64,000 nucleotides of DNA from Pontibacter sp. FD36 (GCF_015686655.1 NZ_JADPMP010000006.1:62001-126000), one strand, 5' to 3'. Numbered from the stretch's first letter, positions 44,158-54,635 are shown. A program made the numbers and translations. The notes: a model not told the origin generated them from the sequence alone.

Positions 44158-45015
44158 CTATTTTAGGATCTGCTGCCCGTCCTCCGCTCTCACCTTCTGA
44201 AAGAACAGCAGGTGATACTCCAATGCATTGCCCCAGTATGCCCAGCTGTGCGCGCCAGGGCGCTCTATGTAGTCGTGCGGCACCTTTTCGTATACCAGGC
44301 GGCGGTGCATTTCGCGATTGTCCTCTATCAGGAAATCATCCACACCACAGTCAATGATCAGGTGTACCCCATTTTGCTTCAGCTGCGGCACCATGTGTAC
44401 AATGGAGTTGGCTTTGTATACCTGCTCGTTTTCCGCTTTTGGACCTAGTACGGCCTCGATGCTGGGGAGTAGATTTTTGCGGTCTATACCAGATACATTG
44501 AGGGAGCCGCTCATGCTGCCCGCCGCCAAGTACAGCTCCGGATGTCGTGCTGACAGGTATAGCGCCCCGTGTCCGCCCATGCTCAGGCCGGATATAAAAC
44601 GGCCGCTGCGCTCTGATATAGTCCTGTACCTGTTCTCAATCTCCTGACGGAGCTCCTGTGTGATGAACGTTTCATACTGGCTCGCTTTGTCGACTGGGCT
44701 ATCAAAGTACCAGCTGCCGAAGCCGCCGTCGGGTGTTACGATGATGAGCTGATACTTATCGGCCATGGTCTGTAGGAGGTCTTTCTGAGGCGGAACCTTG
44801 AGCCAGTTGCTGAAGTTACCGCTGTAGCCATGCAACAGGTATAGCACCGGGTAGGGGCCATTCTTTTTCTTCTTGTAGCTGTCTGGCGTCACTACGCCGG
44901 CCTTCAGCGTCTTCTGCATCGAAGGGCTTCGGATGGCCAGGGTATCCACTTTTGCCTGGGCTGTAAAAAGAGCGAGCGTCAGGAGAAGAGCAAGGGTATA
45001 ACGTATGAAAGTCAT
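44158..45015 (-). CDS. Exported esterase (EstD/feruloyl-esterase-like alpha/beta hydrolase)
   Basis: I start at ATG 45015 because it opens a signal peptide (MTFIRYTLALLLTLALFTAQA); 19 upstream codons are in frame but unlikely. The 285-residue enzyme has the oxyanion region YLLHGYSGNFSNWL, the nucleophile elbow GLSMGGHGAL (Ser near 147), an Asp in IIDCGVDDFL and a His in GAHSWAYWGNALEYHLLFF. This is the putative-esterase family that includes S-formylglutathione hydrolase, mycolyltransferases and feruloyl esterases. Because it is exported, a sugar-ester or peptidoglycan-ester substrate is more likely than S-formylglutathione. It is first in a possible three-gene set with the HupE-like and M1 genes. 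Confidence 0.88.
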   Translation of the reverse strand: MTFIRYTLALLLTLALFTAQAKVDTLAIRSPSMQKTLKAGVVTPDSYKKKKNGPYPVLYLLHGYSGNFSNWLKVPPQKDLLQTMADKYQLIIVTPDGGFGSWYFDSPVDKASQYETFITQELRQEIENRYRTISERSGRFISGLSMGGHGALYLSARHPELYLAAGSMSGSLNVSGIDRKNLLPSIEAVLGPKAENEQVYKANSIVHMVPQLKQNGVHLIIDCGVDDFLIEDNREMHRRLVYEKVPHDYIERPGAHSWAYWGNALEYHLLFFQKVRAEDGQQILK

Positions 45016-45153
45016 CTTTTTGATCAGGAAGCTTGAACCTGCAAAATAGGCATTTGGATGCAAAATGCTCAAGTGCGGCGCTTTTTTCCTGCTGCCCGGT
45101 TTGTGTCGGCTATACCTGCCTGTAAAGTTTGGGAGGTATGTGCGTATGTATAG

Positions 45154-45555
45154 ATGGAACCAAATAGAACAATGATGCTGGAAATACTACCTGAAACCCA
45201 TGATAACATACTGGCCGTGCGTGTGCGCGACAAGCTAACCATACCTGATTTTGACCAGTACCGCAACATGGTGCGTGACCTGATGCTCAAGAACGAAGAA
45301 ACGCACATCTACTATGAAATGGTGGATGTGGACTGGATAAACCCAGTGGCGGCGATCGAGAACGGACTGTTCGACGTCATCCACGGACTAGACTACGGCC
45401 GTGTAGCTATGGTGGGGGAGAAGAAGTGGCAGGAGCTGTCGGCCAAGCTGGCCAGCACGGTGAAGAAGCACGGCATTCGCTATTATGACCTGGCCGAGAA
45501 AGAGCAGGCGATGAAATATGTGCTGGAAGGAGACGACTCTACTCCAACTCCATAA
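45154..45555 (+). CDS. SpoIIAA-like (STAS-fold) protein
   Basis: The 133-residue protein matches the SpoIIAA-like family (PF11964 type). It starts MLEILPETHDNILAVRVRDKLTIPDFDQY (about 8-36), has HIYYEMVDVDWINPVAAIENGLFD in the middle and RVAMVGEKKWQELSAKLA near 90. STAS-type domains bind small molecules or partners, but members of this group have no settled role. The start could be seven residues later (MLEIL). Its last 17 bases overlap the 3' end of the convergent deaminase gene. Confidence 0.85.
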   Translation: MEPNRTMMLEILPETHDNILAVRVRDKLTIPDFDQYRNMVRDLMLKNEETHIYYEMVDVDWINPVAAIENGLFDVIHGLDYGRVAMVGEKKWQELSAKLASTVKKHGIRYYDLAEKEQAMKYVLEGDDSTPTP

Positions 45556-45976
45556 TATCCTCGTTCCACAGCTCAGGCTTCTCTTTAATGAAGTCTTCCA
45601 TCATGTCGATGCACTCAGGCAGATTCAGGTCCACCACCTCCACGCCATGCGACTCCATAAACTCACGGGCTCCACTAAAGGTCTTGGATTCGCCTACAAT
45701 TACCTTCGGGATTTTGAACTGCACGATCGTGCCAGCGCACATATAGCAAGGCATCAGGGTGGAGTAGATCACGGTATTGCGGTAGGAGCCGATGCGGCCG
45801 GCGTTGTTGAGGCAATCCATCTCGCCGTGTAGAATTGGGTTATTTTCCTGCACCCGCTTGTTATGCCCTGTGGCCACTACTTTGCCGTCTTTTACCAGCA
45901 CCGAGCCAATAGGTATACCGCCTTCGCTGCGGCCTTTTTTAGCTTCGTCTATCGCCAGTTGCATGAATTCGTCCAT
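45539..45976 (-). CDS. Nucleoside/cytosine deaminase, yeast Fcy1-like
   Basis: The 145-residue protein has the zinc site HGE (His50, catalytic Glu52) and PCYMCAG (Cys77, Cys80). Unlike TadA it ends in PKVIVGESKTFSGAREFMESHGVEVVDLN and a helix closing PELWNEDI. This closely resembles the C-terminus of yeast cytosine deaminase Fcy1 (VGENVNF... and DWFEDI). That suggests a free-base or nucleoside substrate rather than tRNA. Substrate is an inference and guanine-like substrates are not excluded. The 3' end overlaps the SpoIIAA-like gene by 17 bases. Confidence 0.85.
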   Translation of the reverse strand: MDEFMQLAIDEAKKGRSEGGIPIGSVLVKDGKVVATGHNKRVQENNPILHGEMDCLNNAGRIGSYRNTVIYSTLMPCYMCAGTIVQFKIPKVIVGESKTFSGAREFMESHGVEVVDLNLPECIDMMEDFIKEKPELWNEDIMELE

Positions 45977-46052
45977 AGGTATAGCTCTTATTAAAATGTG
46001 GGAAAGTTCGTGCTTTGGGTACGGCTGCCCGCTGCAGGTGGTTATAAAAACA

Positions 46053-46082
46053 AAAAGGCCTCCCCATGCGGGAAGGCCTTTT
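46053..46082 (-). terminator. clpB terminator
   Basis: AAAAGGCCT (46053-46061) and AGGCCTTTT (46074-46082) pair, with three further inner G-C pairs. The minus-strand exit is T-rich. It lies about 40 bases past the clpB stop. Confidence 0.8.
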
Positions 46083-46120
46083 GTTCAACTAAACTTTACT
46101 CTTAATACACAATCAATTCA

Positions 46121-48736
<2,616 letters not shown>

Positions 48737-48878
48737 GTCCCTACTTGTTTCCCCTTAGTTTTAGTTCTACGAGCATCACAGCAAAGGATACACCAATGGG
48801 ATTTAAAGGTGATTTTACTGAAATTATGGCAGGGAAAGTAGGGGGTTTTTAGATAAATTCGGTCAAAATGACTGATTG

Positions 48879-48918
48879 CGTTGATCTCAAAGTGTCTTCT
48901 AGACCCGTGAGATCAACG
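48879..48918. repeat. Palindrome with AGTGTCTTCTAGACCCGTGAG core
   Basis: CGTTGATCTCA (48879-48889) and TGAGATCAACG (48908-48918) are a perfect 11-bp inverted repeat. The core differs at only a couple of places from the core of the 10132-10219 element. The right arm covers the stop codon of the endonuclease V gene, so it may double as its terminator. Confidence 0.65.
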
Positions 48919-49599
48919 TACCTCACTTTTAAACACCGCCGCATAGTGGTCTGCCAATCTTGTGGGTTCTGGTAGTTTATATTTTGTAGTACAGGCCATT
49001 GCTATCTTCGTTGCCGATTCCAGGTCCATCAGGTGGCCAGGTGAGATAAACACAGGCTTCACATTATCCTTGGTGCGCAGCACGTTTCCGACCAGTTCGC
49101 CTTTGTGCTCCAGCGGCGAAAGAGACCCTTTTAACGTATCGGGTTCCTTATACTTGCCAACCAGTACTTTCTTGGCAACACCCATCGTAGGCTTATTCAG
49201 TTGCAGTCCTAAGTGGGTGGCTATACCTAAGCGGCGGGGGTGTGAGATGCCGTGGCCGTCTACCATGATCAGGTCGGGCTTCTGTTGCAGTTTCTCATAG
49301 GCCCTAAGTAGATTAGGCGCTTCGCGGAAAGAGAGAAAACCAGGAACATAAGGCAGCTCCACCTCCCCATAATGCCATACCTTCTCCAGCACCTCTAACT
49401 CCGGGTATGAGAGCAGTACAAAAACCGAAAGTATATGATCCTCCCCCACAAAAGAAGAGTCACAGCCGGCGATCAGCTTCAGGTCAAAGTCGGGTTTCTG
49501 AATGATAACCCGCTCCTGCATTTCCCGTTGCTGCTCGGTTAGGCGGGCAAGCAGGGCAGGGTCGGGAGCAGGTTGATCGAAGCGGCGGTAGTAGGGCAT
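48913..49599 (-). CDS. nfi: Endonuclease V
   Basis: I start at ATG 49599 (MPYYRRFDQPAP, 228 residues, usual length). The frame is open 47 codons further up, but that part contains TGAGTGA repeat tracts. Catalytic and binding residues are visible: Asp47 in AGCDSSF, Glu93 in PYVPGFLSFRE, and Asp114/His116 in VDGHGISHPRRLGIA. A late His follows in FISPGHLMD. The enzyme nicks DNA one base past deaminated adenine (hypoxanthine), starting repair. It thus forms a damage-control theme with YjjG, although the genes are apart. Confidence 0.92.
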   Translation of the reverse strand: MPYYRRFDQPAPDPALLARLTEQQREMQERVIIQKPDFDLKLIAGCDSSFVGEDHILSVFVLLSYPELEVLEKVWHYGEVELPYVPGFLSFREAPNLLRAYEKLQQKPDLIMVDGHGISHPRRLGIATHLGLQLNKPTMGVAKKVLVGKYKEPDTLKGSLSPLEHKGELVGNVLRTKDNVKPVFISPGHLMDLESATKIAMACTTKYKLPEPTRLADHYAAVFKSEVR

Positions 49600-49600
49600 A

Positions 49601-49805
49601 TGAGAGTGAGTGATTGAGTGAATATTTTTGATTGAGATTACGTCAGGTAGCTCTGGCAGTTTAATTTCCTGTATTTCTTTTGTTGCTTCTCGCCTTAGGA
49701 TAAGTTTGAGTGAAGATTGATATAGACCCTTCTCATTCAATCGTTCAACTACTAAATTAGAACTCCCTCAATCACTAACTCACCAACTCACTCACTAAAT
49801 CACGC
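49601..49805. repeat. Paired TGAGTGA / TCACTCA tracts around 49.6-49.8 kb
   Basis: A TGAGTGATTGAGTGA-like tract (49601-49622) faces an inverted TCACTCA-like tract (49761-49805). AGTGATTGA (49609-49617) and TCAATCACT (49768-49776) are exact complements. The tracts flank the leader of endonuclease V and touch the stop of the next gene. The same unit recurs at 51.3-51.5 kb. Confidence 0.6.
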
Positions 49806-50489
49806 ACTGCAGGGGTGGATCAGTTTGGCGAAAAGCAGTCGCCACTGACCGTCTACAGGGCCAAAATGAAACTCAAAGGAGGTGGCCGTGTGCAGGACTG
49901 ATCTTTGCACAAGAGGCAGGGTGGCTTTTATCTGTTTGATCTCTGCCTCAGAAAGGCTGGCGTAATCCCAGTAGCCGCTTTTCTGAAATTTGGAGGGACC
50001 TGAAACGAAACAGCCGTCCTTACTGTAGCCGGATTGGCCTTTGTCGTAGTTCATGCCTGCGCAGTCAAACGATGGCCAGGCCTCTTCCTGCAGGTCACAG
50101 GTCTTTACCTCATCACCAACAGTAAAGAAGGATCTGTCTTGAAACTCCCGCTTGAAATCACGGATGTCCGTAACGTGAGTCATTTTAGGCATGGCTCCTG
50201 GCTGCTCGATGACCCAAAGCCCATGATCAGAGTGGATGAACTGGTTCAAAACGTTGGCATCAGATGCCTGTAAGGATGTCAGGAAGACGGAAAAAGCCTG
50301 CGGAAAAGCCATGGTATCCTGATTTGGTATGATTCCTCTGCGGATGTGCTCTTCCTGTACCTCTTCCAGCCGCTGATGCTCGTCTGCCTGCTGCTCTGCC
50401 ATACTCTGCTCTGAGTCGCCGGACCCACAGGATGTTATACCTGGCAACAGTAGCAGGCAAGCCATAAAAGTAAAGATAGTACTACGCAT
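49800..50489 (-). CDS. Hypothetical lipoprotein, 229 residues
   Basis: A lipoprotein signal is clear (MRSTIFTFMACLLLLPGITSC, lipid Cys at 21). A Gln/Glu-rich linker follows (SEQSMAEQQADEHQRLEEVQEEH, about 26-48). The globular part has four spaced cysteines (TCDLQEEAWPSFDC, DGCFVSG and near the end HPCSA), possibly two disulfides. It ends FEFHFGPVDGQWRLLFAKLIHPCSA, which reads like a domain that closes a beta-sheet. I do not recognise a family. It is probably anchored at the outer membrane. Its stop lies in a TCACTCA repeat tract. Confidence 0.8.
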   Translation of the reverse strand: MRSTIFTFMACLLLLPGITSCGSGDSEQSMAEQQADEHQRLEEVQEEHIRRGIIPNQDTMAFPQAFSVFLTSLQASDANVLNQFIHSDHGLWVIEQPGAMPKMTHVTDIRDFKREFQDRSFFTVGDEVKTCDLQEEAWPSFDCAGMNYDKGQSGYSKDGCFVSGPSKFQKSGYWDYASLSEAEIKQIKATLPLVQRSVLHTATSFEFHFGPVDGQWRLLFAKLIHPCSA

Positions 50490-50631
50490 AGGTCTCGATT
50501 CTAGGTATAGCTTCTATACGCTGTTTTGAGCCGTACGGCTTATACCTGAGGACTTTGAAAACACCGTATTTTAACTATTGCTATTTCAAGACGTAAATCA
50601 AACTGAAGCTTTACAAACGAAAACAAACTAA

Positions 50632-51306
50632 ATGGCAAATTTCATATTCAACGATAGCGTACAAATAGAGGCTGGGAACGTACGGCTCATCGGCGACCTG
50701 GCTGTGCCGGAAAATGCAAAGGGACTGGTGATTTTTTCGCATGGCAGCGGCAGCGGCCGGCTCAGTTCGCGCAACCGTTTTGTGGCAGACCATCTGCAGC
50801 GTTCCCGATTTGCAACCCTGCTGTTCGACCTGCTCACCGAAGAGGAGGACCAGCGGCGGGAGAACCGGTTCGACATTCAGCTGCTTACGACGCGCCTGAT
50901 CGACGCCGTGAACTGGGTGCAACATCAGGAGCATGCCCAAAACCTGCGCATCGGACTATTTGGCGCCAGCACCGGAGCAGCCTCTGCTATAAGCGCTGCT
51001 GCTGCTCTGGGAGCAGACATAATTGGTGCTGTTGTAAGTCGCGGCGGTCGCCCCGACCTGGCCAACGAAGTGCTACCCGATGTGCAAACTCCAACGCTGC
51101 TGATTGTGGGAGGACTGGACGAAGAGGTGTTGGAGCTTAACAAACGGGCGCAAGACCAGATGCTTTGCCTCAAAGACCTGGAGATTGTGCCGGATGCCAC
51201 CCATTTGTTCGAAGAGCCGGGAGCACTGGAAATGGCAGCCCAACTGGCAACTGACTGGTTCCGGAAATACTTGGAGCCCGGCAAACAGCACCCGTTGAGG
51301 AGTTAG
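50632..51306 (+). CDS. Dienelactone-hydrolase-like alpha/beta hydrolase
   Basis: The 224-residue cytoplasmic enzyme has an oxyanion loop LVIFSHGSGSGRLSSRNRFVA (about 32-52). The nucleophile elbow is GLFGASTGAASAI (Ser near 113). An Asp in VGGLDEEV and a His in PDATHLFEEPG complete the triad. The SHGSGS and GASTGAA forms are typical of a branch related to dienelactone hydrolases. The next gene is a phosphoribosyltransferase. The same two domains occur fused in one protein in some actinobacteria (I recall Rv0571c of Mycobacterium tuberculosis), so the two probably work together. Substrate unknown. Confidence 0.88.
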   Translation: MANFIFNDSVQIEAGNVRLIGDLAVPENAKGLVIFSHGSGSGRLSSRNRFVADHLQRSRFATLLFDLLTEEEDQRRENRFDIQLLTTRLIDAVNWVQHQEHAQNLRIGLFGASTGAASAISAAAALGADIIGAVVSRGGRPDLANEVLPDVQTPTLLIVGGLDEEVLELNKRAQDQMLCLKDLEIVPDATHLFEEPGALEMAAQLATDWFRKYLEPGKQHPLRS

Positions 51307-51310
51307 TTAC

Positions 51311-51441
51311 TGAATGAGTGATTGATTGGATGAGTGATTAATTGAGGAAGCGTTTTAAAAAGTTAAATCCTCAAGAAAAGAATTTTAATGGATCTTTTTA
51401 AGGTGCTCAACTTATCCTAATAAATAAGAATCACTCATTCA
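51311..51441. repeat. 13-bp inverted repeat of the TGAGTGA family between the hydrolase and PRTase genes
   Basis: TGAATGAGTGATT (51311-51323) and AATCACTCATTCA (51429-51441) are exact complements; further TCACTCA-like units follow to 51464. They bracket about 105 bases with no gene. This matches the arrangement at 49.6-49.8 kb. Confidence 0.65.
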
Positions 51442-51473
51442 CTCAATCACTAAACCACTCAATATTAAAAACC

Positions 51474-52103
51474 ATGGAAACGATACCAAACAGACAGGTG
51501 GCTGCGGAGATGCTGGCCGATCGGCTGGAGCACTACAAGGGGCGGAAAGGAGTGGTGTTGGCTATACCCCGGGGAGGAGTGCCTGTGGCAGCGCCTATCG
51601 CCAAGCGGCTGGATATGCCCTTGGATGTGATCGTGTCTAAGAAAATCGGTCATCCTGCCAACCCAGAGTTTGCGATAGGAGCGGTGAGTCTGGAGGATGT
51701 GGAGGTGGATAACCGGTCTGATGTGCCAGAGGAATACATACAGGCTGAGGTTGAGCGTATAAAAACAAGTCTGCGCCAAAAGTATAAGTTGTTTATGGGT
51801 GACCGGCAGCCCGTTGACCTGCGTGACCGCATCGTGATCATTGTGGATGATGGTATTGCAACCGGCAAGACCCTGCTGTCTACCGTGAACATGGCCCGGC
51901 ATAAGCAACCCCGCAAGATTATTGTAGCTGTGCCTGTGGCTCCACAAGCTGCAATAACGCAGTTCGAGGCTATTGTGGATGAGGTAATGTGCCTGCTGGT
52001 GCCCCCTTTCTTTCAGGCGGTGGGACAATTTTATGAAGAATTCGGGCAGATAAGCGACGAAGAGGTGATACGCCTGCTCAGGCAACAAGGTAATCGTCAG
52101 TAG
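51474..52103 (+). CDS. Phosphoribosyltransferase-domain protein
   Basis: The 209-residue protein has the PRPP-binding motif RIVIIVDDGIATGKTLL (about 119-135) and an upstream VLAIPRGGVPVAAPIAK loop (about 28-44). The hood helix contains VDEVMCLLVPPFFQAVGQFYEEF (about 165-187). The PRGGVPVA and PPFFxAVGxxY forms define a group separate from known purine or pyrimidine salvage enzymes, often encoded beside or fused to dienelactone-hydrolase-like domains. The reaction is unknown. It lies 167 bases after the hydrolase gene, with an inverted repeat between. Confidence 0.88.
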   Translation: METIPNRQVAAEMLADRLEHYKGRKGVVLAIPRGGVPVAAPIAKRLDMPLDVIVSKKIGHPANPEFAIGAVSLEDVEVDNRSDVPEEYIQAEVERIKTSLRQKYKLFMGDRQPVDLRDRIVIIVDDGIATGKTLLSTVNMARHKQPRKIIVAVPVAPQAAITQFEAIVDEVMCLLVPPFFQAVGQFYEEFGQISDEEVIRLLRQQGNRQ

Positions 52104-52117
52104 GATAGGGACTGAGT

Positions 52118-53479
52118 TTAACGGTCGACGAGCAGGTGGCGAATAAAGGCCCTGCCCGGTAGCGTAGCTCGTACCATGTACATCACACCGTCACTCAGTT
52201 CTGCCGTGTTGAGCAGTTGTACGAAATTTCCCCGATTGTCAGCTTCCGCTTCAAACTCCTTTACAAGTTTTCCCTCCAAGGTATAGATCGAGATACTGAA
52301 CTTCTCCATAGGCTGCAATGCCAGCATTTGGACCGTAACCGGGCTATTGCTTTTAGTGCGGGTTGGGTATACGCGCATCTCTTCAGTAGTAGCCTGCATC
52401 AGGCTCACAGCCAGTACCGGCGAGAAACTCTCTGTACCATCAAAATCTACCTGGCGGAGGCGGTAGTAGTTCACACCATTGCCAGCTTCTTTGTCCTGAA
52501 AGGTATAGCTCTGAGGTAAGGAGGTAGTGCCTGTACCTTCTACACGACCAATGGCAGCAAACTCGGTAGCAGTTTGGCTGCGCTGCACTTCAAAATAAGC
52601 GTTGTCCTGCTCCGATGCCGTTTCCCAATCCAGCTGTACCCCACTTTGGGTCGGTTTGCCTTTGAAACTGTGCAGCTCGACTGGAAGCGGAATGATAATC
52701 TCATTCATAATGGCCTCAAACCAAACCTGGGCCATTTTTTCTTCGCCAAGCTTATTGGGATGCAGCCCATCATAAGAGTCGCCCATTCCTGCTATCGAAT
52801 TAGGATTCGGGTCAGGATTAAATCCGGTGTTCTGATCTACCAGCACTACTTGGGAATCAGGATAGCGGCTATCGTTATTCAGAGCAGCGACTAGTGTAGG
52901 TAGCTGTGCATTGAAGTGTGGAATCTCTTCGCCAAGTTCTTTTAAATACACATCTTTCTCATTCGCTGGAAGAAGTTGTGCCATCAGTATGACAATAGCG
53001 GGGTTCTGTTCCCGTAGAACCTCTGCTATTTGTTTCAGATCTTCGAGCGTGCTTTCTATGGACTGCTTCTGGTTAAGGTCATTTGTGCCCAAGTGCAGCA
53101 GCACAATGTCAGGGCGATGTGCCTCCGCCCAATCTTCAATGTTCTTTCCATCTCCCCCATTTAGTATTTCATCTGCGCGCCAACCCCAGTGGCCTTCGTT
53201 TCTGTTGCTGAATGATTGTCCTTCGTAATCAGCAAAGGAAGGAGTGCCAATATAATTCTCTGTTTGAGAACCAACGAACTCAAAATTAACGCCTTCATCG
53301 ATCAGCTTTTTCCAAAGAGCATACCTGTAACTATAGAGCTCCATGTTCCCCTGCGTGATCGAATTGCCCAAAGGCATGATCTTGATTGGCTGGGCCTGAG
53401 GATAGGCCTCTAAGCTAATGAGCAGGAGCAGGATAAGGGTATAAGCATGTTTTCGGTAGCGAGAGAGAAGGGGGAGCAT
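52118..53479 (-). CDS. SGNH hydrolase with type IX secretion sorting domain
   Basis: The 453-residue protein begins with a signal peptide (end near SLEAYPQAQ). The SGNH hydrolase domain (about 30-250) shows block I PLGNSITQG, with Asn in place of the usual Asp of GDS. Block III is LLHLGTNDLN and block V DGLHPNKLG, giving the Ser/Asp/His triad. A beta-sandwich follows (about 270-360, PVELHSFKGKPTQSGVQLDWETASEQDNAYFEVQRS). The C-terminus is a T9SS type A sorting domain (MRVYPTRTKSNSPVTVQM, then a GVMYMVRA strand). It is exported across both membranes and likely de-esterifies polysaccharides or similar substrates. A related gene lies just upstream. Confidence 0.9.
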   Translation of the reverse strand: MLPLLSRYRKHAYTLILLLLISLEAYPQAQPIKIMPLGNSITQGNMELYSYRYALWKKLIDEGVNFEFVGSQTENYIGTPSFADYEGQSFSNRNEGHWGWRADEILNGGDGKNIEDWAEAHRPDIVLLHLGTNDLNQKQSIESTLEDLKQIAEVLREQNPAIVILMAQLLPANEKDVYLKELGEEIPHFNAQLPTLVAALNNDSRYPDSQVVLVDQNTGFNPDPNPNSIAGMGDSYDGLHPNKLGEEKMAQVWFEAIMNEIIIPLPVELHSFKGKPTQSGVQLDWETASEQDNAYFEVQRSQTATEFAAIGRVEGTGTTSLPQSYTFQDKEAGNGVNYYRLRQVDFDGTESFSPVLAVSLMQATTEEMRVYPTRTKSNSPVTVQMLALQPMEKFSISIYTLEGKLVKEFEAEADNRGNFVQLLNTAELSDGVMYMVRATLPGRAFIRHLLVDR

Positions 53480-53566
53480 AGAACTGTAAGCTAAGTGGTT
53501 GGTACTAAGTAGCTCTTAAAACGTGCGCAACCCTCTTGAGTTGCGCTTGTGAATGGGCTTCAGGTG

Positions 53567-54445
53567 CTACTCTCCTGACTTTCTGCGATGACGTTGTGCA
53601 GCTAAACTGTACAATGTCTCTTCGTTCGCTTTGATGGCATCATACCAGCGCTTGGCAATAAATTTCTCGCCGGCAGTGTTGGGGTGCAGCGAATCATAGG
53701 TATGGGTGTCAGGATAGTAACCGGTATTGATGTCCACGACTATAATTGGAGATTTCTGAGTTGAAAGTCGTGAAGCCAGTTCAGGTATAAGGGATACAAA
53801 ATGCTGTGTAGAATCAACGTTGGCGTAAGTGGAGGGTATAGGTGTAATCTTGGCTAGCATGATAGCGACGTTCTCGTTATCTGCACGCAACAAACCGATG
53901 ATCTGCTCTATCCGCTCCAAAGTGCCCTTTGTTGTTTTGCTATATATCATGTCGTTTGTACCCAGGTGCATGAGTACTACATCAGGCGTGTAGCCTTTAA
54001 GCCAATCACTTAACTTTCCTTTGTCACGCTTGTACTGGGTGGGTTTTTCGTAACCATTCAGCATGTCGCTGGTCGTCCAGCCCCAGTGGCCTTCATGCTT
54101 GTTCAAAAATTTGGCTCCCTTATATTCCTGCCCGATTACAGGAGAGGCCGCGTCTGCACTCTGTTCAGGGTTAGTCGCATCAAAGCGCCAGTTCGTGTCC
54201 ATAGAGCCTACGAATTCAAAATCCAGTCCGGCATCTACCAGCGTCTTCCAGAGTTCGTATCGGTAACTGGGATGCGTGTCACCTCCCTGCGTAATGGAAT
54301 TGCCCAAAGGCAGGATTCGAAGCGGAGCTTCTTCCAGTTGAGGTTCTATTTCTTCTTCTGTCTGATTGTCTGTACAGGCGGTAGAAAATAGGATAAATGA
54401 AAGAAATAATAAATAGCTATAGTTAATCTTAAATTTCGAAAACAT
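53567..54445 (-). CDS. SGNH hydrolase lipoprotein, paralogue of the neighbour
   Basis: I start at ATG 54445, which begins a lipoprotein signal (MFSKFKINYSYLLFLSFILFSTAC, lipid Cys at 24); 12 codons upstream are unlikely. The 292-residue protein shares the neighbour's layout: LRILPLGNSITQGG, FEFVGS, HEGHWGWTTSDMLNG, VVLMHLGTNDM and DSLHPNTAG. Only the catalytic domain is present; the sandwich and sorting domains are missing. The pair thus gives one enzyme anchored to a membrane and one secreted or surface-attached through T9SS. They probably act on the same kind of ester. The duplication is visible over the whole catalytic domain. Confidence 0.9.
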   Translation of the reverse strand: MFSKFKINYSYLLFLSFILFSTACTDNQTEEEIEPQLEEAPLRILPLGNSITQGGDTHPSYRYELWKTLVDAGLDFEFVGSMDTNWRFDATNPEQSADAASPVIGQEYKGAKFLNKHEGHWGWTTSDMLNGYEKPTQYKRDKGKLSDWLKGYTPDVVLMHLGTNDMIYSKTTKGTLERIEQIIGLLRADNENVAIMLAKITPIPSTYANVDSTQHFVSLIPELASRLSTQKSPIIVVDINTGYYPDTHTYDSLHPNTAGEKFIAKRWYDAIKANEETLYSLAAQRHRRKSGE

Positions 54446-54627
54446 ATCTAAGGGTACAAATTTCTGATAAGGTAAGCACATTGGCTAAAAACGAGAAGTA
54501 TAAAATTCGGTTGCATTTGAGTGAGGTGTGACACCTTATAATTGTCCAATTTTGCAAAAAAGAAGTGCTTGGAGAATGATGCAAATGAAACACCGGACGA
54601 AGGTTTAGCCTTATCGAAAAAGACTCT

Positions 54628-54635
54628 TATATTTG
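54628..54635 (+). promoter_or_regulatory. -7 box TATATTTG upstream of the isocitrate dehydrogenase gene
   Basis: It matches TAnnTTTG and lies 95 bases before ATG 54731. The leader contains a small TGGCT/AGCCA hairpin near 54664. No strong -33 box. Confidence 0.5.

Noticed and set aside
49600..49740. 47-codon N-terminal extension of endonuclease V
   Set aside because: It contains TGAGTGA repeat tracts and the family starts at MPYY; the 228-residue form has normal length.
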